Source: Candidatus Moraniibacteriota bacterium (GTDB lineage Bacteria; Patescibacteriota; Minisyncoccia; Moranbacterales; JAPLXC01). From it: a stretch of 41,027 bases of DNA. Position 1 is the stretch's first letter; the number at the start of each line of letters is the position of its first letter. Below are positions 29,765-37,400 of the stretch, piece by piece. The notes under the pieces were generated by a model. It saw only the letters and a program-made list of their open reading frames with translations, was not told where the DNA came from and ran no database searches. The stretch is from positions 1 through 41,027 of the forward strand of contig JAPLXC010000010.1 of the NCBI GenBank assembly GCA_026396275.1. The letters are read 5' to 3'. A program made the position numbers and the translations under genes.

Positions 29765-29968
29765 TTATTTTTTATCCACTGGTATATAGCCTTGCTGTAA
29801 GCAGTAACCAGTAGCATATTTATCTGCTTCTTCTTTGGTATCGAATTGTTTATCCCAAGAACTTTCTTGCATACTAGTATGTGGACCACTTTGTATAATC
29901 CTATTGAAACTGGGGGTCCATTTCCCGTTTGCTAGTTGATAGGAAGTTGGCTCGAAGAATGTTTGCAT
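29765..29968 (-). CDS. Small hypothetical cassette protein (67 aa)
   Basis: 67 aa, soluble. The pattern FDTKEEADKYATGYCLQQGY near the C-terminus resembles short modules in which a helix reads the ends of an extended strand (F-x-T-x-E-A-x-x-x-A). A strand-rich N-terminus (FFEPTSYQLANGKWTPSF) precedes it. Not recognised as a named family. Between two attC-like sequences, no SD, no partner apparent. The alternative frame 29674-29889 on the same strand overlaps the spacer and is less likely. Confidence 0.5.
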   Translation of the reverse strand: MQTFFEPTSYQLANGKWTPSFNRIIQSGPHTSMQESSWDKQFDTKEEADKYATGYCLQQGYIPVDKK

Positions 29969-29996
29969 AGTGTAAGGATTAAAAAATAATTTTATT

Positions 29997-30026
29997 TAGC
30001 TTGCGAATGAATATTCCTTGTTAGGC
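29997..30026 (-). other. attC-like remnant with GCCTAAC end
   Basis: On the coding strand GCCTAAC (30026-30020) is followed by AAGGAATATTCATTCGCAAGC. No R' partner is visible before the 67-aa gene, so it is probably decayed or truncated. Confidence 0.4.
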
Positions 30027-30038
30027 GACGTAAACTTT

Positions 30039-30296
30039 TTAATTATCCTTTCTCATTTCATTAAGCCAATTATCGAGGGCCTGCTTGGATTTTCTTATCG
30101 CTTCATCCATTTGAGGAGCAAGTGTTTCAAGCACAATTTTTTCGGCTTCTTCTCTGTTTGGCGTGGTCGCGAGCACATTATCAATCTCTTTCATTATACG
30201 CTCCTCCTCATCCATTGTTGCTTGAAATTCTTTATATTTTTGGTCCTCTAATTTTTCTGGAGCAGGACCGACTTCTCCCTTGAATTGTTCTATCAT
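30039..30296 (-). CDS. Small helical hypothetical protein (85 aa)
   Basis: 85 aa, strongly charged and helical throughout (EEERIMKEIDNVLATT, EEAEKIVLETLAPQMDEAI), with no cysteine and no membrane segment. No family recognised. First gene of the attC-like cluster in transcription order; a GTTGTGGCG variant of the R' box is found about 50 nt upstream (30341-30349). The stop is followed by the GCCTAAC spacer. No SD. Confidence 0.55.
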   Translation of the reverse strand: MIEQFKGEVGPAPEKLEDQKYKEFQATMDEEERIMKEIDNVLATTPNREEAEKIVLETLAPQMDEAIRKSKQALDNWLNEMRKDN

Positions 30297-30374
30297 AATG
30301 TTTTTAAGTTAGTCATTAAAAAATTTATTTCGCCACAACTCGTTTTTATGCGAATTAATTGGCTATATTGTACA

Positions 30375-30401
30375 AAAAAGTGCGTATGAGGCGCACTTTT
30401 T
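30375..30401 (-). terminator. Terminator of groES
   Basis: AAAAAGTGCG (30375-30384) / CGCACTTTTT (30392-30401), a perfect 10-bp stem with a 7-nt loop; on the - strand six Ts end the hairpin. It separates groES from the cassette cluster. Confidence 0.85.
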
Positions 30402-30406
30402 GAAAA

Positions 30407-30679
30407 TTATCCGATTATTGCCAAGACATCTTCATTTTTAACAATCAGGTAGTCCTCGTTGTCTATTTTTATTTCCGTCCCGGAATATTTCCGAAAAATC
30501 ACTTTCTGGTTTTTCTTCACTTTGATGTCCTTGCTTTCCCCTACCGCTATCACCCGCCCCTCCTGCGGCTGTTCTTCAGAAGTGGTTTCCGGAAGGAAAA
30601 GGCCGGTCTTAGTTTTTTTGTCCTGTTTTTCGGGCTTGATGAGTATATTTTCACCGAGTGGCTTTATTTTCGTTTTCAT
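30407..30679 (-). CDS. groES: Co-chaperonin GroES
   Basis: 90 aa, normal length. IKPLGENILIKPEKQDKKTKTGLFLP contains the mobile loop that binds GroEL (KTKTGLFLP, about residues 22-30); EGRVIAVGE and the terminal NEDYLIVKNEDVLAII are diagnostic. It caps GroEL and assists protein folding. groEL is not adjacent, unlike most bacteria. AAGGA lies close before the ATG. Transcription may start within the end of the upstream protease gene, giving a leader that contains a palindromic repeat. Confidence 0.95.
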   Translation of the reverse strand: MKTKIKPLGENILIKPEKQDKKTKTGLFLPETTSEEQPQEGRVIAVGESKDIKVKKNQKVIFRKYSGTEIKIDNEDYLIVKNEDVLAIIG

Positions 30680-30728
30680 ATCCTTGCAAAAAATTACTTA
30701 TTATAAAATCACTGAACAGTATATATTT

Positions 30729-30803
30729 GTCATCCTGAACTTGTTTCAGGATCTAATGAATAAATCGTTATCCCCTAGATTCCGGCTCGGAGGCCGGAAT
30801 GAC
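30729..30803. repeat. GTCAT...ATGAC palindromic element (75 bp) in the groES leader
   Basis: GTCATCCTGA ... CCGGAATGAC, with two hairpins: ATCCTGA/TCAGGAT (30732-30752) and TTCCGG/CCGGAA (30780-30799). Same family as 22272-22347 and 22618-22700. Confidence 0.8.
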
Positions 30804-30822
30804 ATCGACTTTATCACGCTTC

Positions 30823-30851
30823 ATTCTAATAAAATAGAGGTGGAGTGTCAA
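30823..30851 (-). promoter_or_regulatory. Consensus promoter for groES
   Basis: On the - strand TTGACA (30851-30846), 17 bp, then TAGAAT (30828-30823). It overlaps the end of the S41 gene and would give a leader of about 135 nt containing the palindromic element. Confidence 0.75.
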
Positions 30852-32143
30852 TGGGAAATTTTTTCCTTGAGTATTTCCATTGTTCTATCCAATTGCGGAT
30901 CGCGGTTGTTTTCATAATCATCGCTGGTAAGATCTACTTCAACATCGGGGTTAATCCCTACTTCATTTATTTGCTCTCCCTTTGGAGTAAGCCAGCGGGC
31001 TACCGTTATTTTTACTGCTATATCCTGGGGAAGAGGAACAAGTTCTTGAACTGATCCTTTTCCGAAAGAACGCTTTCCCACCAGTGTCACATTGTCCCGA
31101 TCTTCGCGCAACGCTCCTGCCAAAATTTCCGAAGCACTGGCGCTTCCTTCGTTAATAATGACAATAGTCGGTATCTGACTAAGCAGATCTCCGCCGCGGG
31201 TCAAAAGTTTTTTCTGATTTTTACCGCTGTCTTCTTCAATCACCACCACCTGATCCTTGGGAATCATTTTGCTGGCGATATTTACCGCCGCGTCAAGATA
31301 ACCGCCCGGGTTGTTGCGAAGATCAAGAATTATGCCTTTTGCTTTTTGGTTAATAATTTGATTTGCCGCCGAATTAAACTCGCGGTCGGTATCTTCCCCG
31401 AAGCGCGAGATTTTCACGTAGGCAATGCCGTTATCTTTGAATTCTGCTTTGACGCTCTTCACGTTGATGATATCGCGCTGAACGGCGATTTCCTTTGCCT
31501 CTTTATCGCCGTTTCGAAAGATGGTAAGTTTCACTTCGGTTCCTTTGGGACCGCGGATTTTATCCACTGCTTCCTCAATTCCCATTTCAGCGCTGTTCTC
31601 CCCGTTGATTTTAATAACTTTATCCCCAGCCCTAAGCCCGGCTTTTTCCGCCGGCGATCCCTCCAGAGGCGCGATGATAGTCAGCATCCCGCCTTTAATC
31701 CCCATTTCCGCCCCGATGCCTTCGAAGCTCCCGGCTATTTCCTCATTGAATTTTTTACTCTCTTCCGGATCAAAAAAAACCGTGTAGGGATCGCCAGTTG
31801 CCTGAAGCAAACCCTTTATCGCGCCGTAGAGCAATTGTCGGGAATCAAGCTTGGCCGAATCAACATATTTTTCTTTGAGCAAATCCCACGCCTTCCAGAA
31901 AAGAGAAAAGTCAAGAACGCGGTTTTTCTCCCGGTCTTGATTGATAATAATAGTTTGTTCCAGCGGCAGGGCTTCCTGCGGCGGCGCGACTTCCTTTTTC
32001 CCCTGACTGAATCCAAGCCAGAACCCCAAAGCCACCAGCATCACAACCAGCCCGAATAAAAGCGCCCGATTAAAAAGCTTTCTATTTTTCCGCTCTAATT
32101 GATCTGTTTCCTGCTCCGGGATAAGATTATTATCGTTTTCCAT
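30848..32143 (-). CDS. S41 family C-terminal processing peptidase with PDZ domain
   Basis: 431 aa. A membrane anchor (about residues 26-46) is followed by the S41 helical part (about 75-135), a PDZ domain (about 140-225) and the serine protease domain. The Ser-Lys dyad is seen in GSASASEILAGAL (Ser in 334-338) and GKRSFGKGSVQ (Lys362). Members (CtpA/CtpB type) trim secreted or membrane proteins outside the cytoplasm. It begins 9 nt after the GT2 gene, so they probably share a transcript. Length and order match CtpA. Confidence 0.94.
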   Translation of the reverse strand: MENDNNLIPEQETDQLERKNRKLFNRALLFGLVVMLVALGFWLGFSQGKKEVAPPQEALPLEQTIIINQDREKNRVLDFSLFWKAWDLLKEKYVDSAKLDSRQLLYGAIKGLLQATGDPYTVFFDPEESKKFNEEIAGSFEGIGAEMGIKGGMLTIIAPLEGSPAEKAGLRAGDKVIKINGENSAEMGIEEAVDKIRGPKGTEVKLTIFRNGDKEAKEIAVQRDIINVKSVKAEFKDNGIAYVKISRFGEDTDREFNSAANQIINQKAKGIILDLRNNPGGYLDAAVNIASKMIPKDQVVVIEEDSGKNQKKLLTRGGDLLSQIPTIVIINEGSASASEILAGALREDRDNVTLVGKRSFGKGSVQELVPLPQDIAVKITVARWLTPKGEQINEVGINPDVEVDLTSDDYENNRDPQLDRTMEILKEKISH

Positions 32144-32152
32144 AATTGATTT

Positions 32153-32962
32153 TCAGTTATGTTGAGGTACTGGTTTTCCCCAGTATTTCTTAAAGTATTT
32201 TACGGCGCTAAAAATATGAATCCAGGTGAGTCGGTTAAAAAACAGCGAATAAAAAAATCCTTTCTTGGCGCTTCCTTTTCCGTGATAGTGGTGCATTTTA
32301 GAGAGCGGAAAGTACATAACTTTGCAACCCGCTTCCCAAAAGCGCCGGCACCAGTCAACGTCTTCCATATACATAAAAAATTGGGGATCCATCAGGCCTA
32401 CTTTTTTCACCGCTTCTCTGGAAACCAGCATGGCTGAACCCATTATCCAATCCACTTCTTGGGGACGGCGGTGATTATAATCCTTCATTAAAAACCAGTC
32501 GAGGTGTTTTTGAGCAAATTTAAATTTTCTCAAAAAAGTTCTCCGGTAAACGATGGTAATCGGCCGATAAAACCTGAAACAAGAATACTGAAGCGTCCCG
32601 TTAAAATTAAGAAGCTGGGGACCGACAATGCCTGCCGCCGGATTGTTTTTAATAAATCCAAGGAGTGATTCAACAGAACCCTTTGTTACTATTATGTCGT
32701 AATTAAGAATGAGGATATATATTCCAGTACTTTCTTCTACCGCTTTTTTCAAAAGTGCTTGAAATCCGACATTTTTCTTAAAAGGAAAAAATTTTACCTC
32801 GGGATAGTCCTCGCGCATCATAATTGCCGTGGCTTCCTGGGTAGCACTGTCAGCTACAATCATTTCGTAGGAAATGCCAGTGATGTTTTCTTTAATTGAA
32901 TCAAGGCACAACTTTAAAAGCTCCGTGTTTCTATAGCTGTTTATGGCGATTGAGAGTTCCAT
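32153..32962 (-). CDS. Glycosyltransferase family 2 (rhamnosyltransferase-like)
   Basis: 269 aa GT-A enzyme. SIAINSYRNTELLKLCLDSI starts the nucleotide-binding half. The metal-site position reads LNYDIIV (the usual form is NPD or DxD), and FMYMEDVDWCRRFWEAG is the ED.DWC acceptor signature of WbbL-type rhamnosyl/glycosyltransferases. The C-terminal helix (FFYSLFFNRLTWIHIFSAVKYF) suggests membrane contact. It likely adds a sugar to a lipid-linked glycan. It sits between the LCP and S41 genes on the - strand. Confidence 0.9.
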   Translation of the reverse strand: MELSIAINSYRNTELLKLCLDSIKENITGISYEMIVADSATQEATAIMMREDYPEVKFFPFKKNVGFQALLKKAVEESTGIYILILNYDIIVTKGSVESLLGFIKNNPAAGIVGPQLLNFNGTLQYSCFRFYRPITIVYRRTFLRKFKFAQKHLDWFLMKDYNHRRPQEVDWIMGSAMLVSREAVKKVGLMDPQFFMYMEDVDWCRRFWEAGCKVMYFPLSKMHHYHGKGSAKKGFFYSLFFNRLTWIHIFSAVKYFKKYWGKPVPQHN

Positions 32963-32970
32963 GATATATC

Positions 32971-33060
32971 TCTACAAATTACGAATGCGCTACGCTTTAC
33001 AAATGTACGAATTGCGAAAAGTTATTATTTGTATATTCGTATCAATTCGTAGTTCGTAGA
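32971..33060. repeat. Intergenic heptamer-based inverted element (TACAAAT/TACGAAT and TTCGTAG units)
   Basis: The left part has TACAAAT, TACGAAT, and again TACAAAT and GTACGAA; the right part has TTTGTATATTCGTA and TTCGTAG ×2 (33046-33059). The halves are approximate reverse complements. Same kind of composite as 10352-10462. Confidence 0.7.
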
Positions 33061-33068
33061 GAATTCGC

Positions 33069-34241
33069 TTATTTCGGCTTTATGTCTGACTGCGGTGGGA
33101 GCGAAAAGATGTTCTGAAACATTTCCTGGATCCTGGAATAATTGTCCCCCCGGGGAAGCAGGATGTAGCCGGTCTCCGGAGTTTCAGGAGGGGAATAAAG
33201 CATTCCTTCTTCTGTATTCTCCAGCACTCTCTGAAATATCTGGGGATTTCCCATTTTTTGGTAAAGTGCGAAAAATTTCTGCATTTCCCAGGGTTCTAAA
33301 TCAGTGCGTACATTATCGCCCAAAGCGTTAAATATGGCGTTCACTTTTCCAAAATCAGTGAGCGTCCCTATCTGGAGCGCTTTTTCCTTAATTTGCTGGA
33401 GTACTATCTGCTGGCGCTTAGCCCGTTCAAAATCATTGGAAGTGGCCCGCGAGCGGACAAAGCAAAGCGCTGTTTTTCCGTCCAGAACACTTTTCCCTGC
33501 CGGAAGCGTGAAATTTCCCCCGCATTCAACATTTTTGTTGGTGCAAAGAGGATAACGAGCTGTTATTCTCCCCTTCTTATTTTTTTTGATTTCATATTGG
33601 CCCGTTGGCATCGTAAAAACATTGGGGTCGCAAACGTGCGCCTCCCGAAATTGCACAGATTCACTGAAGGGCTGGTCTAAAGTAATTTCCACCCCGCCGA
33701 TGGCGTCAACTAATTGCTTAAAGCCGTCAAAATTAATACTGGCTCCGTAATGAATGGGAATGCCCACTACTTCGCCTACCACTTTTTCCATATCGGCTAT
33801 CCCCTGCTTTTTTCCGTTTTCCTCGCCGGCGGCGTAAACGGCGTTGATTTTCGTTTTGTTTCCCCATCCGGGATTATTAACATAAAGGTCGCGGGGAATG
33901 GAAACGATTGCCGCCTTGTTTTCCTCCGGCTTAATACTCATCACCATAATCGTATCGGCCAGAAGCCCTCCGCCAGGAATATTTTCACCCCGCATTCCTA
34001 AAAGCAAAATATTTATCCTTCCTTCTTTTTCCCCTTTCAGAGTATCCGTCACTCCCGGAATGGCATGAACCAAACTTTTAAAAATGTTTCCGTCCACGGA
34101 AATTTTGTTTAAAATATAACCGGTTTTCCAGGCGAGGGCGCCTCCGCCAATAAGGAGAATAATAAAAAAAGCGACCAGCAGTTTAAACCAGAGGGTCTGG
34201 TAAAAACGTTTTTGAGGAGGAGGATTGTAAGAAACATCCAT
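33069..34241 (-). CDS. LytR-CpsA-Psr (LCP) family transferase
   Basis: 390 aa. A proline-rich N-terminus and one membrane helix (about residues 18-37) precede an external LCP domain: RINILLLGMRGENIPGGG, LADTIMVMSIKP, VSIPRDLYV, INAVYAAGEENGKK, and the later R-x-R motif FVRSRATSNDFERAKRQQ. The Asp/Arg residues that bind the lipid pyrophosphate are conserved. LCP enzymes attach lipid-linked glycans to peptidoglycan or protein. This fits the surrounding glycosyltransferase and ligase genes. The C-terminal 30 residues are proline-rich. Confidence 0.94.
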   Translation of the reverse strand: MDVSYNPPPQKRFYQTLWFKLLVAFFIILLIGGGALAWKTGYILNKISVDGNIFKSLVHAIPGVTDTLKGEKEGRINILLLGMRGENIPGGGLLADTIMVMSIKPEENKAAIVSIPRDLYVNNPGWGNKTKINAVYAAGEENGKKQGIADMEKVVGEVVGIPIHYGASINFDGFKQLVDAIGGVEITLDQPFSESVQFREAHVCDPNVFTMPTGQYEIKKNKKGRITARYPLCTNKNVECGGNFTLPAGKSVLDGKTALCFVRSRATSNDFERAKRQQIVLQQIKEKALQIGTLTDFGKVNAIFNALGDNVRTDLEPWEMQKFFALYQKMGNPQIFQRVLENTEEGMLYSPPETPETGYILLPRGDNYSRIQEMFQNIFSLPPQSDIKPK

Positions 34242-34300
34242 TTTTTTGCAGTTAAGTTTTATTTTTTAATTCAGCCGGACTGGCTAAAAATTGCGTGAAA

Positions 34301-35449
34301 TTAACTGGCGAGTTTCTGGTATATTTTTAAAACATTCAGTGCCGCGTCTTTCCAAGAAAAGTCCCGGAAGCGTTTGGCGCCTTTTGTCCTCAATTCAGCA
34401 CGAAGGCGCTCATCTACAGAAACATCATATAATTTTTTGGAAAAATCATCAAGATCAAAAGGATTAAAATAAAAAGCTGATTCCCCGGCTACTTCTCTGG
34501 CACTTGGTATATCAGAAACCAGGACTGGAACATTCCGGCTCATCGCTTCCAGAACAGGAATGCCGAATCCTTCATAAAGGGAAGGAAAAACGAAGAGATG
34601 CGCTAATTGGAACAGTGCGGGCTTGTCTTTTTCATCAATAAAGCCGGGAAAAATAACATCCTGTTTATTATCGCACTTTTTCAGAACTTCGTCAATCTTT
34701 GCGTCAAAATTACGCGCTTCTCTATTGCCTGCGATTACCAGCTTAATGTCCGGCAGTTTGTGCTTGATTTCGCTGTATCCTTTGATTAAAAAGGGCAAAT
34801 TTTTGCGGGGCTGCATGGTGCCGATGTAAAGCATGAATTTAGCCGGTAAACTGTACTTTTTTCTCACTTTTTCCAATTCTTCCGGAGAGGGATCATTTCG
34901 CAGGAAGTCATCATCCACAGAATTATGCACCGTTTCAATTTTTTCAGGATTGATCTTATAGTATTTGACAATTTCGTCTTTCGTGAAATGGGAAACAGCT
35001 ATTATTTTGTTTGCTCTTTTGAGCGACAGAGGAATGAGTATTTTCAGAAAAAATAAATCAGAGAATTTAATAAGTTGAGGAAAAAAATTAAACGAGATGT
35101 CGTGGATGGTAGTTATAATTTTAATTTTCTTGGGAACAAAAAACGGCGTAATGTACTGAGTGTGATAAACATCAACCGGATGGCGGCGAAGATAGCGCGG
35201 CAAAGTCCAGGAGTTCCAGATAAATTTATTAGCTGCTTTCAGGGAAACTATCTTAAAATTGGAACGGTTTTCAATTCCCAGCGGCTTCATTACCATATTA
35301 CGTAATACGACAGTGTCAGTGATGTCGGTGAACAGAAAATATTCATTGCGGCTGTTAATGAATGTCAGATTTTTCACCAAATTGAAAAAAACCACCTCAT
35401 CGCCGGTTCGCTTTTTTCCGATGTTGCGGATATCAATTCCGATTTTCAT
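34301..35449 (-). CDS. Glycosyltransferase family 4
   Basis: 382 aa GT-B enzyme. MKIGIDIRNIGKKRTGDEVV opens the acceptor domain, HDISFNFFP lies at the cleft, FMLYIGTMQPRKNLPFLIKGY opens the donor domain, and YEGFGIPVLEAMSRNVPV carries the EX7E motif. It probably elongates a surface glycan at the cytoplasmic face. It is the first gene of a GT4-LCP-(repeat)-GT2-S41 run on the - strand. No SD. Specificity not readable. Confidence 0.92.
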   Translation of the reverse strand: MKIGIDIRNIGKKRTGDEVVFFNLVKNLTFINSRNEYFLFTDITDTVVLRNMVMKPLGIENRSNFKIVSLKAANKFIWNSWTLPRYLRRHPVDVYHTQYITPFFVPKKIKIITTIHDISFNFFPQLIKFSDLFFLKILIPLSLKRANKIIAVSHFTKDEIVKYYKINPEKIETVHNSVDDDFLRNDPSPEELEKVRKKYSLPAKFMLYIGTMQPRKNLPFLIKGYSEIKHKLPDIKLVIAGNREARNFDAKIDEVLKKCDNKQDVIFPGFIDEKDKPALFQLAHLFVFPSLYEGFGIPVLEAMSRNVPVLVSDIPSAREVAGESAFYFNPFDLDDFSKKLYDVSVDERLRAELRTKGAKRFRDFSWKDAALNVLKIYQKLAS

Positions 35450-35491
35450 ATAAGCAATTTTACATTCATTTTCGGGTTATGTAAAACAAGT

Positions 35492-35519
35492 AAGGGAACC
35501 CGGCTTTCCAAGTTCCCTT
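35492..35519 (-). terminator. Terminator after the 86-aa gene
   Basis: AAGGGAAC (35492-35499) / GTTCCCTT (35512-35519), a perfect 8-bp stem with a 12-nt loop. On the - strand TTACTTGTTTT follows, a moderate U-tract. Confidence 0.7.
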
Positions 35520-35780
35520 TTAGAATTTGTCTCTGAATATGGTGGACGGCGGCGGTGAAAAACATTCGCGAAAATTATTTTTTCTCTGTTCTGCATGAAC
35601 GAATTCTGTCAGGTTTTTAGCCTCTTCTAATAAACTGGCTAGTGAAAAAAATTTATAGCTATTTCTGTAAAATTTAATCGCCAATTCATTAGCAAGAACT
35701 CTCACGCTCTTATATATGCGATTGCTATTTCCGCAACCGCCCCAATAGAGACAACTTGCATTCTCGCATTTTTCCCCCAT
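35520..35780 (-). CDS. Small cysteine-rich hypothetical protein (86 aa)
   Basis: 86 aa with a strong SD (AAAGGAGG) before the ATG, which makes it convincing. The N-terminus holds four cysteines in C-x4-C-x5-C form plus one at residue 5 (KCENASCLYWGGCGNS), suggesting a small metal or disulfide site. The rest is helical and basic, ending FSPPPSTIFRDKF. No family recognised. It follows the O-antigen ligase gene by 21 nt and ends at a terminator, so it is the last gene of that transcript. Confidence 0.65.
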   Translation of the reverse strand: MGEKCENASCLYWGGCGNSNRIYKSVRVLANELAIKFYRNSYKFFSLASLLEEAKNLTEFVHAEQRKNNFRECFSPPPSTIFRDKF

Positions 35781-35801
35781 TTTTCCTCCTTTAGATAAAA
35801 A

Positions 35802-37400
35802 TTACTTATTAATCCTTGAAATTGAAAAAAACAACCACAAAATTCCCAAAAATATTCCAGCGTTGAACAAGTTGACGGTTATAAGCGCCAGCCCTCCTGA
35901 AAACAAAAACAATCCGAGGGTCTTTTCCCCCAGATCGTCTTTTGAAAAATACTTTATTCCCCTGACTAAAATATAAACCCAAATTAAAATTATAGCAAGC
36001 AGTCCCAAGATTCCTGCTCCCAGCCACACTTCTAGAAAAATATTGCTTGAGTTAAGGGCAATTCTTCGCTCGTCGCTGCCTAAAACCGCTCCGATATTCC
36101 CCCACCCTATCCCGAAAATCGGGTGTTTTTTAATTTCCTGCCATGATTTCCGGTAAATTTCACCGCGAATGTTAACATTGGGATCGGTGCGGTAAATTTC
36201 TTTAATAACATTGCCGGCCGATTTTTCTTTTTCAATATCTTCAAGGTTAATATGCCGGCAATTGTATTGTTCCAGGGCTGAAATATTTCCTATTGCTTCT
36301 GGCAGTGTGATATCCTTTTCGCAGGAAACAGTAATTTTCTGAAGTCCTGTTCCTGTGCTTTGAATTCGATTGAAAATTTGAAAGTTTGTTAAGTTAAAAA
36401 TGTAAACAATTCCAATACTCCCAATCATTGCGACAGCAATAAAAAGGAATTGCTGGAAAAATTGCCTCCATTGCCACTCTCTAATCTTCACTGATAGTTT
36501 AGTAAGTGCAAATAATAAAAATACGATGGTAATAGCTGCTACTCCCAGCCAAGCGCCGCGAGAAACGGTGAGAATTAACAAAACTAAACAACCAACAACT
36601 AACAACCAGCAATTTGATAAATAAATTCGTTTTTGCTGTAAGTTGTAAGTTGTAAGTTGCAGGTTGTTAAAAAAATAAATTAGTGAATATATTACGGTCA
36701 ACAATAAAACCAAGCAAATGCCCAGCCAGTCGGGTTCCGCAAACGTTGCATTCGGCCTTCCCGGCATTGTTTCAAAGGACTCCAGTCCTTTCATAAAGCG
36801 AATATTCTGCCAAATGCCGTAAAAAATAACAACAATCCCCGAGCTCAAGAAAAAAGGAATGATTCTTTTGAGATCGCCAATATTTTGAATAAACACCCTT
36901 GCCAGAAAATATATGGCCACAAAGGAAAGGGCAACGATGGAATGCTTTAAGCCGGCGTTTTTGTCCGTCGCGCCGAGAACGCTAATAAATCCCGACATTG
37001 CAAAAACTGCCGGCGCGATATCATACCAGCTAAATCTTGGTAGTTTAAACCCCAGACGTCCCACAACTAATCTTCCTAGTACCGCCAAAATAGTAAGACC
37101 GGCAAAAAACTGATAAGGCCTGACAGCAATACCTAAACTACCCGGTGCGATGTTAATATTTTCCAGCGTGATTGTCCCGACGAAAAACAAAAAACTCCAT
37201 CCCGGGCGGTACAAGGAGAAAAGCAAAAAGAGCAAAGTAAAAAACAAAAAGTCGCTTAAATTCTTAATCGGCAAGACACCAAGATTAGAAAGGAGGATTG
37301 CGAAAAAAACCAGCAAAATGTTGGCTAGAATGAGATATGTTTTGGGTCTGTTTAAATTACTAAAAAAGTATTCAAAAGCAGTTGTCATAAAAAATGACAT
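35802..37400 (-). CDS. O-antigen ligase/polymerase-like membrane protein (Wzy/WaaL family)
   Basis: 532 aa with about 12 hydrophobic segments and a large extracytoplasmic loop near residues 330-440. That loop holds the family-typical GEIYRKSWQEIKKHPIFGIGWG. Members join or polymerise lipid-linked glycan units on the outer side of the membrane. The start is ATG 37400, overlapping the stop of the upstream GT4 gene (TAATG), which suggests coupled translation; ATG 37388 is an alternative. Two heptamer arrays facing each other (36587-36614, 36638-36665) are translated within a membrane-proximal stretch (LQLTTYNLQQ ... WLLVVGCLVLL). Confidence 0.88.
   Translation of the reverse strand: MSFFMTTAFEYFFSNLNRPKTYLILANILLVFFAILLSNLGVLPIKNLSDFLFFTLLFLLFSLYRPGWSFLFFVGTITLENINIAPGSLGIAVRPYQFFAGLTILAVLGRLVVGRLGFKLPRFSWYDIAPAVFAMSGFISVLGATDKNAGLKHSIVALSFVAIYFLARVFIQNIGDLKRIIPFFLSSGIVVIFYGIWQNIRFMKGLESFETMPGRPNATFAEPDWLGICLVLLLTVIYSLIYFFNNLQLTTYNLQQKRIYLSNCWLLVVGCLVLLILTVSRGAWLGVAAITIVFLLFALTKLSVKIREWQWRQFFQQFLFIAVAMIGSIGIVYIFNLTNFQIFNRIQSTGTGLQKITVSCEKDITLPEAIGNISALEQYNCRHINLEDIEKEKSAGNVIKEIYRTDPNVNIRGEIYRKSWQEIKKHPIFGIGWGNIGAVLGSDERRIALNSSNIFLEVWLGAGILGLLAIILIWVYILVRGIKYFSKDDLGEKTLGLFLFSGGLALITVNLFNAGIFLGILWLFFSISRINK
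36587..36614. repeat. In-frame heptamer arm 1 in the O-antigen ligase gene (AACAACC-type ×3-4)
   Basis: AACAACC, AACAACT, AACAACC, AGCAATT. Its reverse complement aligns with the GTAAGTT arm 23 nt downstream. Confidence 0.8.
36638..36668. repeat. In-frame heptamer arm 2 in the O-antigen ligase gene (GTAAGTT ×3 + GCAGGTT)
   Basis: Three perfect GTAAGTT units, then GCAGGTT and GTT. Coding strand AACTTAC repeats give NLQLTTYNLQQ. Confidence 0.92.

Larger units (their letters stand above)
28202..30350 (-). mobile_element. Integron-cassette-like cluster: four small - strand genes with attC-like spacers, no integrase
   Basis: Four genes in one orientation are separated by spacers that share CGCC(A)TAACGT...GTATCTGAAGT on the + strand at 28202, 29054 and 29671, with a GTTAGGC at 30020. 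One spacer (29055-29130) has both canonical ends, GCCTAAC and GTTAGGC. This is the organisation of cassettes with attC sites (R''/R' boxes); without an integrase it would be called a CALIN. Only one site is complete, so the assignment is probable rather than certain. Flanks are the rhodanese gene and the groES terminator. Confidence 0.6.

Noticed and set aside
29674-29889. 71-aa open frame on the - strand overlapping the 67-aa cassette gene
   Set aside because: It runs through the attC-like spacer and has no start signal; the 29765-29968 frame fits between the spacers.
31346-32059. 237-aa open frame on the + strand
   Set aside because: It is antisense to the S41 protease, whose motifs are complete; the translated product has no recognisable features and no SD.
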